A DNA stretch of 64,000 bases, from contig JADNRV010000057.1 in NCBI GenBank assembly GCA_015499995.1, positions 186,001 through 250,000 on the forward strand, written 5' to 3'. Positions 61,527-64,000 of the stretch are shown in pieces. The stretch comes from Flammula alnicola (taxonomy: Eukaryota > Basidiomycota > Agaricomycetes > Agaricales > Strophariaceae). The position numbers and the translations under genes were made by a program. The first letter of the stretch is position 1, and every line of letters begins with the position of its first letter. The notes beneath the pieces were generated by a model. That model was not told the origin of the DNA and did no database searches. It saw nothing but the letters and a program-made list of their open reading frames with translations.

Positions 61527-62790
61527 TCATATGAGGACAGCGAAATCATCCAAATTCGGTGGTGTATCACCCATCTTGCTACAATCTTTAAGATGCCCAT
61601 GGAGGGTATCACGTCGGGAAAAGAAACTTATTTCGCCAGAATTGCTCTTGATGCACTCCCTGACAGGGCACACGAATTGGCAGCAGTGCGTTAGCACATG
61701 ACGATGCAAGCTTCCCTCCTTTTGCTGTACATTCTCGCAGCCCGGCCAGGTACAGTATCTAACGGCAGTGCGTGTCTTGTTCCTTGATATATCGTGGCCA
61801 TCGGCGTCCACAAGATGGTCAGACAAGTTAGAATAACTGTGTACGATTTCTCCACACGTTGACCCGTCCGACTTGAGCAACTGGCATACCACGTATGGGG
61901 CCGAAAATTGAGCGCACTCCTCCGCTGTGCGCCAGCGAGAAGGCTGTTCTACGTTATTCGTACGCGTAGTATTTCCGTGTGGAAGATACGGATGAGCTGC
62001 AGTTTTGCGAGGTCTACGCCCCTTCTTGACTTTCCCTGGTTCAGAGTTCTCTTGGTCGCCCTGAATGTATCGACGAGCTCGTGGAGAGCTGGGTGAGCGC
62101 TTCAGAGGAAAGTAGGTTCTTTGGTCGCGTGCGGATGGAGAATTCTGAATGGCGGAGAGAGTTTTGCGTTGGGGAGACCTCGGTTCCTGAGAGACGGCTT
62201 CAAACCCCGCTAGCAAATCAGGATCCCACCGATCACAAATATCATCGCCTTGCACTTCGGCCGGAGAAAACGCGGTAGGCGGATTAGGCGAGACGGAACG
62301 ATCATCGGGGCCTAGAAAGGGAATTGTGGCATCTGAGATGCTGGGAGAAGAGGAGTATCGACTAAGCGTTTCGAAGAATATATCTTCGATGGTAAGACAA
62401 CTGGGTCGCGATTGAGACACACGACGCTCCCAGCTGGCCCAAAACTTGGTCAATTCCTCCGATCTTGTGTCTATGTCTTCAGGCTCGGGGACGAAGGGGG
62501 GCAGCAACGCATCCACAGAATCGAGCGGGAGTGCAGTAAGCTGAGCCTCAACTTTCATCAGTGCGGCAAATTCTGTCTTCTGCAGTTCTATCGCCATGGC
62601 GTAGTCGGCTTTTTCTTCTGCAGTGGGCTCCCTGGAGCATGAATCTGGAAAAACGTAGGTCGGCTCGCGCTGTTTGAAAACCTGGGCTCGACTGCAACAA
62701 ATATTTTAGTCGCTATGGACGACCCGTAGATGCGAAGTGTCCCACCTGACGACGCCTCGAGAAGTCGGACGGGAATAATACGTAGACATC
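61527..62790 (-). CDS. putative C2H2-type zinc-finger protein, right copy
   Basis: Mirror copy of the gene at 50,529. Exons 62790-62747 and 62691-61527, again 402 aa. The Cys/His clusters are all conserved; replacements concentrate in the Ser/Pro-rich middle. The splice donor differs (GTGGGA here, GTCAGA in the left copy) but remains valid. The basic stretch reads KVKKGRRPRKTAAHPYLPHG. Function is inferred only from the zinc-finger-like motifs. Confidence 0.8.
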
Positions 62791-63260
62791 TTGAAAATGG
62801 CTGTGGGGGACCAGTGAAACAAACGAGATAAGGAAAACTGTAATGGGAGGGCGGGAGCGTCGTGAATGATTTCAAGCTTGGGGGAAAATTTTAACGTCGA
62901 TAGTCGCAGATATTTATACAGAGGAAGGGAGTGGCTCTGTGTTGGGTTCTTTGTGTCGATATCAACGTTTCCCGGGCTTCCAACTTGGCCCATACATTGT
63001 TCGTGCAGAATTAGTGAGGGCCATTTGCACGAAAAAATTCCACCGGATGTGATCTATGTGATGGGAGGTCCAAGCACCGTAGAGAATTGCCCACTGTTCG
63101 ATAATTTAAACAACCGAGATGACCGAGTAAGAAACAGATATACGATACGGTTGCATTGTACTCACAGTCTAGTCATTTATCTCTCACTGGCCCGAATCCT
63201 TTGGAAAACAGATCTAGATCTAGAATGTATAAGGATGTGTATAAGATTCAACTATCTTGT

Positions 63261-64000
63261 TCAATTCTTCTGCGCCCAAATTGTCTCCAACGTCAAAAGA
63301 TCATCTACCGCATCCTCGAACATCTTTTCCGGTGATATATATTCCCTCAATCCCAAATATTCCTGCGCTCGTGTGTTAACCAAATTCGATGGAGGGGCAG
63401 GTAAGGGACCGATATCTTCCAACGGGATAATCCTGTCTTTGACGGCTGGTCGGGCCTTCTTCAAGTGCTCCGCAGCTTCCTTCCAGGTATATGTTCCGGG
63501 ATTAATAATAAACCTCCTCTTGTCAGCGGGCAGATTCGATGCTTCGAGCGCCAAAACATGCCCTTTCGCAACGTCGCGTACATCCACGAGCCAGTTCGGT
63601 GCAGGTGGCACGGCCCCGCTGCAGATGACTTGGTAGAGTGTCTCGTTTGTGCCAAGCGTGGTCACCGAACTCGGAAGCGGGAACGTTCTGGCATAAGGTC
63701 CATGAACGTAGCCTGGAACAACTGCAAAATTACAAATTAAAATACATTAGAATTCATCACGGATTTGGTGAATCAACGAACTAGTAATGATTTCGAGGTC
63801 CTGGTGGTCTTTCCCGAACTGCAGTAATGCCTTTTCCATCTTGGTCTTTGCGGTGAAGTAGATGTAGTACTGATTATCCTTATTTTTCTCGAATTCTTCT
63901 TCACTAACATCTCCCCAATCTAATCCCGAGAATCTGTGATGAGCGGAAGGCGCATTCAACAAAGAAAGAGGCGAACCTGACTCGTCTAAGTTTAGACCAC
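63261..64000 (-). CDS. extended SDR reductase, right copy (5' part outside the window)
   Basis: Two exons are visible: 64,000-63,782 (continuing beyond the window) and 63,721-63,261. They contain the YFTAK active-site pair, VPGYVHGPYARTFPLPSS and the C-terminal substrate domain, ending TLETIWAQKN. The last exon differs from the left copy at seven positions over 134 residues. The visible part is intact. Whether this copy has the normal glycine-rich cofactor motif, unlike its partner, cannot be seen. Confidence 0.85.

Larger units (their letters stand above)
60015..64000. repeat. right arm of the large inverted duplication (runs off the window)
   Basis: Reverse complement of 49,322-53,298. The last bases of the window (GTTTAGACCAC) still match the left arm at 49,322 (GTGGTCTAAATTTAGAC), so the duplication continues beyond 64,000. 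Confidence 0.92.

Noticed and set aside
62866..63636. 256-codon plus-strand frame
   Set aside because: Antisense to the reductase copy, running into noncoding flank.

Overview
The window looks like a piece of an Agaricomycete (mushroom or wood-decay basidiomycete) chromosome. The genes are eukaryotic, with many short introns of about 45-75 nt. They include a laccase, an HSPA12-like Hsp70, an agaric-type F-box protein, a DUF6699-like protein, a single-pass membrane protein of the agaric 'YSG' type, and several small secreted proteins. No bacterial operons, rRNA or tRNA genes, or CRISPR arrays were seen.

Layout. 0.5-4.5 kb: intact 13-exon P-type ATPase on the minus strand, with a tandem repeat upstream. 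5.5-9.4 kb: gene-poor mosaic of a dispersed repeat. 10.3-12.9 kb: HSPA12-like gene with an apparent 2-bp frameshift. 14.3-18.1 kb: head-to-head, almost identical pair of small secreted protein genes. 18.6-28.4 kb: repeat mosaic interrupted by a membrane-protein gene. 28.7-31.3 kb: a doubtful proline-rich gene and a small secreted six-cysteine protein. 33.3-37.3 kb: more repeat mosaic. 37.4-38.1 kb: Ser/Ala-repeat secreted protein. 38.5-39.8 kb: a 1.3-kb non-autonomous DNA transposon with terminal inverted repeats and an apparent target-site duplication. 41.8-44.1 kb: 14-exon laccase. 44.6-46.1 kb: repeat copy. 46.5-48.1 kb: F-box protein. 48.6-64.0 kb: a large inverted duplication. Each arm carries a reductase, a C2H2-like protein and a 104-aa protein; the roughly 6.7-kb centre holds two more 103-aa paralogues and a DUF6699-like gene.

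Two themes tie the window together. First, a family of intronless-CDS, leaderless 103/104-aa proteins has four intact members (52.25, 54.47, 56.36 and 60.75 kb) and at least six decayed ones scattered from 6.9 to 46 kb. The decayed copies lie in the same pyrimidine-rich sequence that surrounds intact copies, so much of the 'empty' DNA appears to be the debris of repeated locus duplication. Second, duplication at several scales is active here: a palindromic 4-kb (or longer) arm pair, a homogenised gene pair, coding minisatellites and promoter repeats. No metabolic cluster is evident. The laccase, small secreted proteins and reductase are individually typical of a lignocellulose- or plant-associated fungus.
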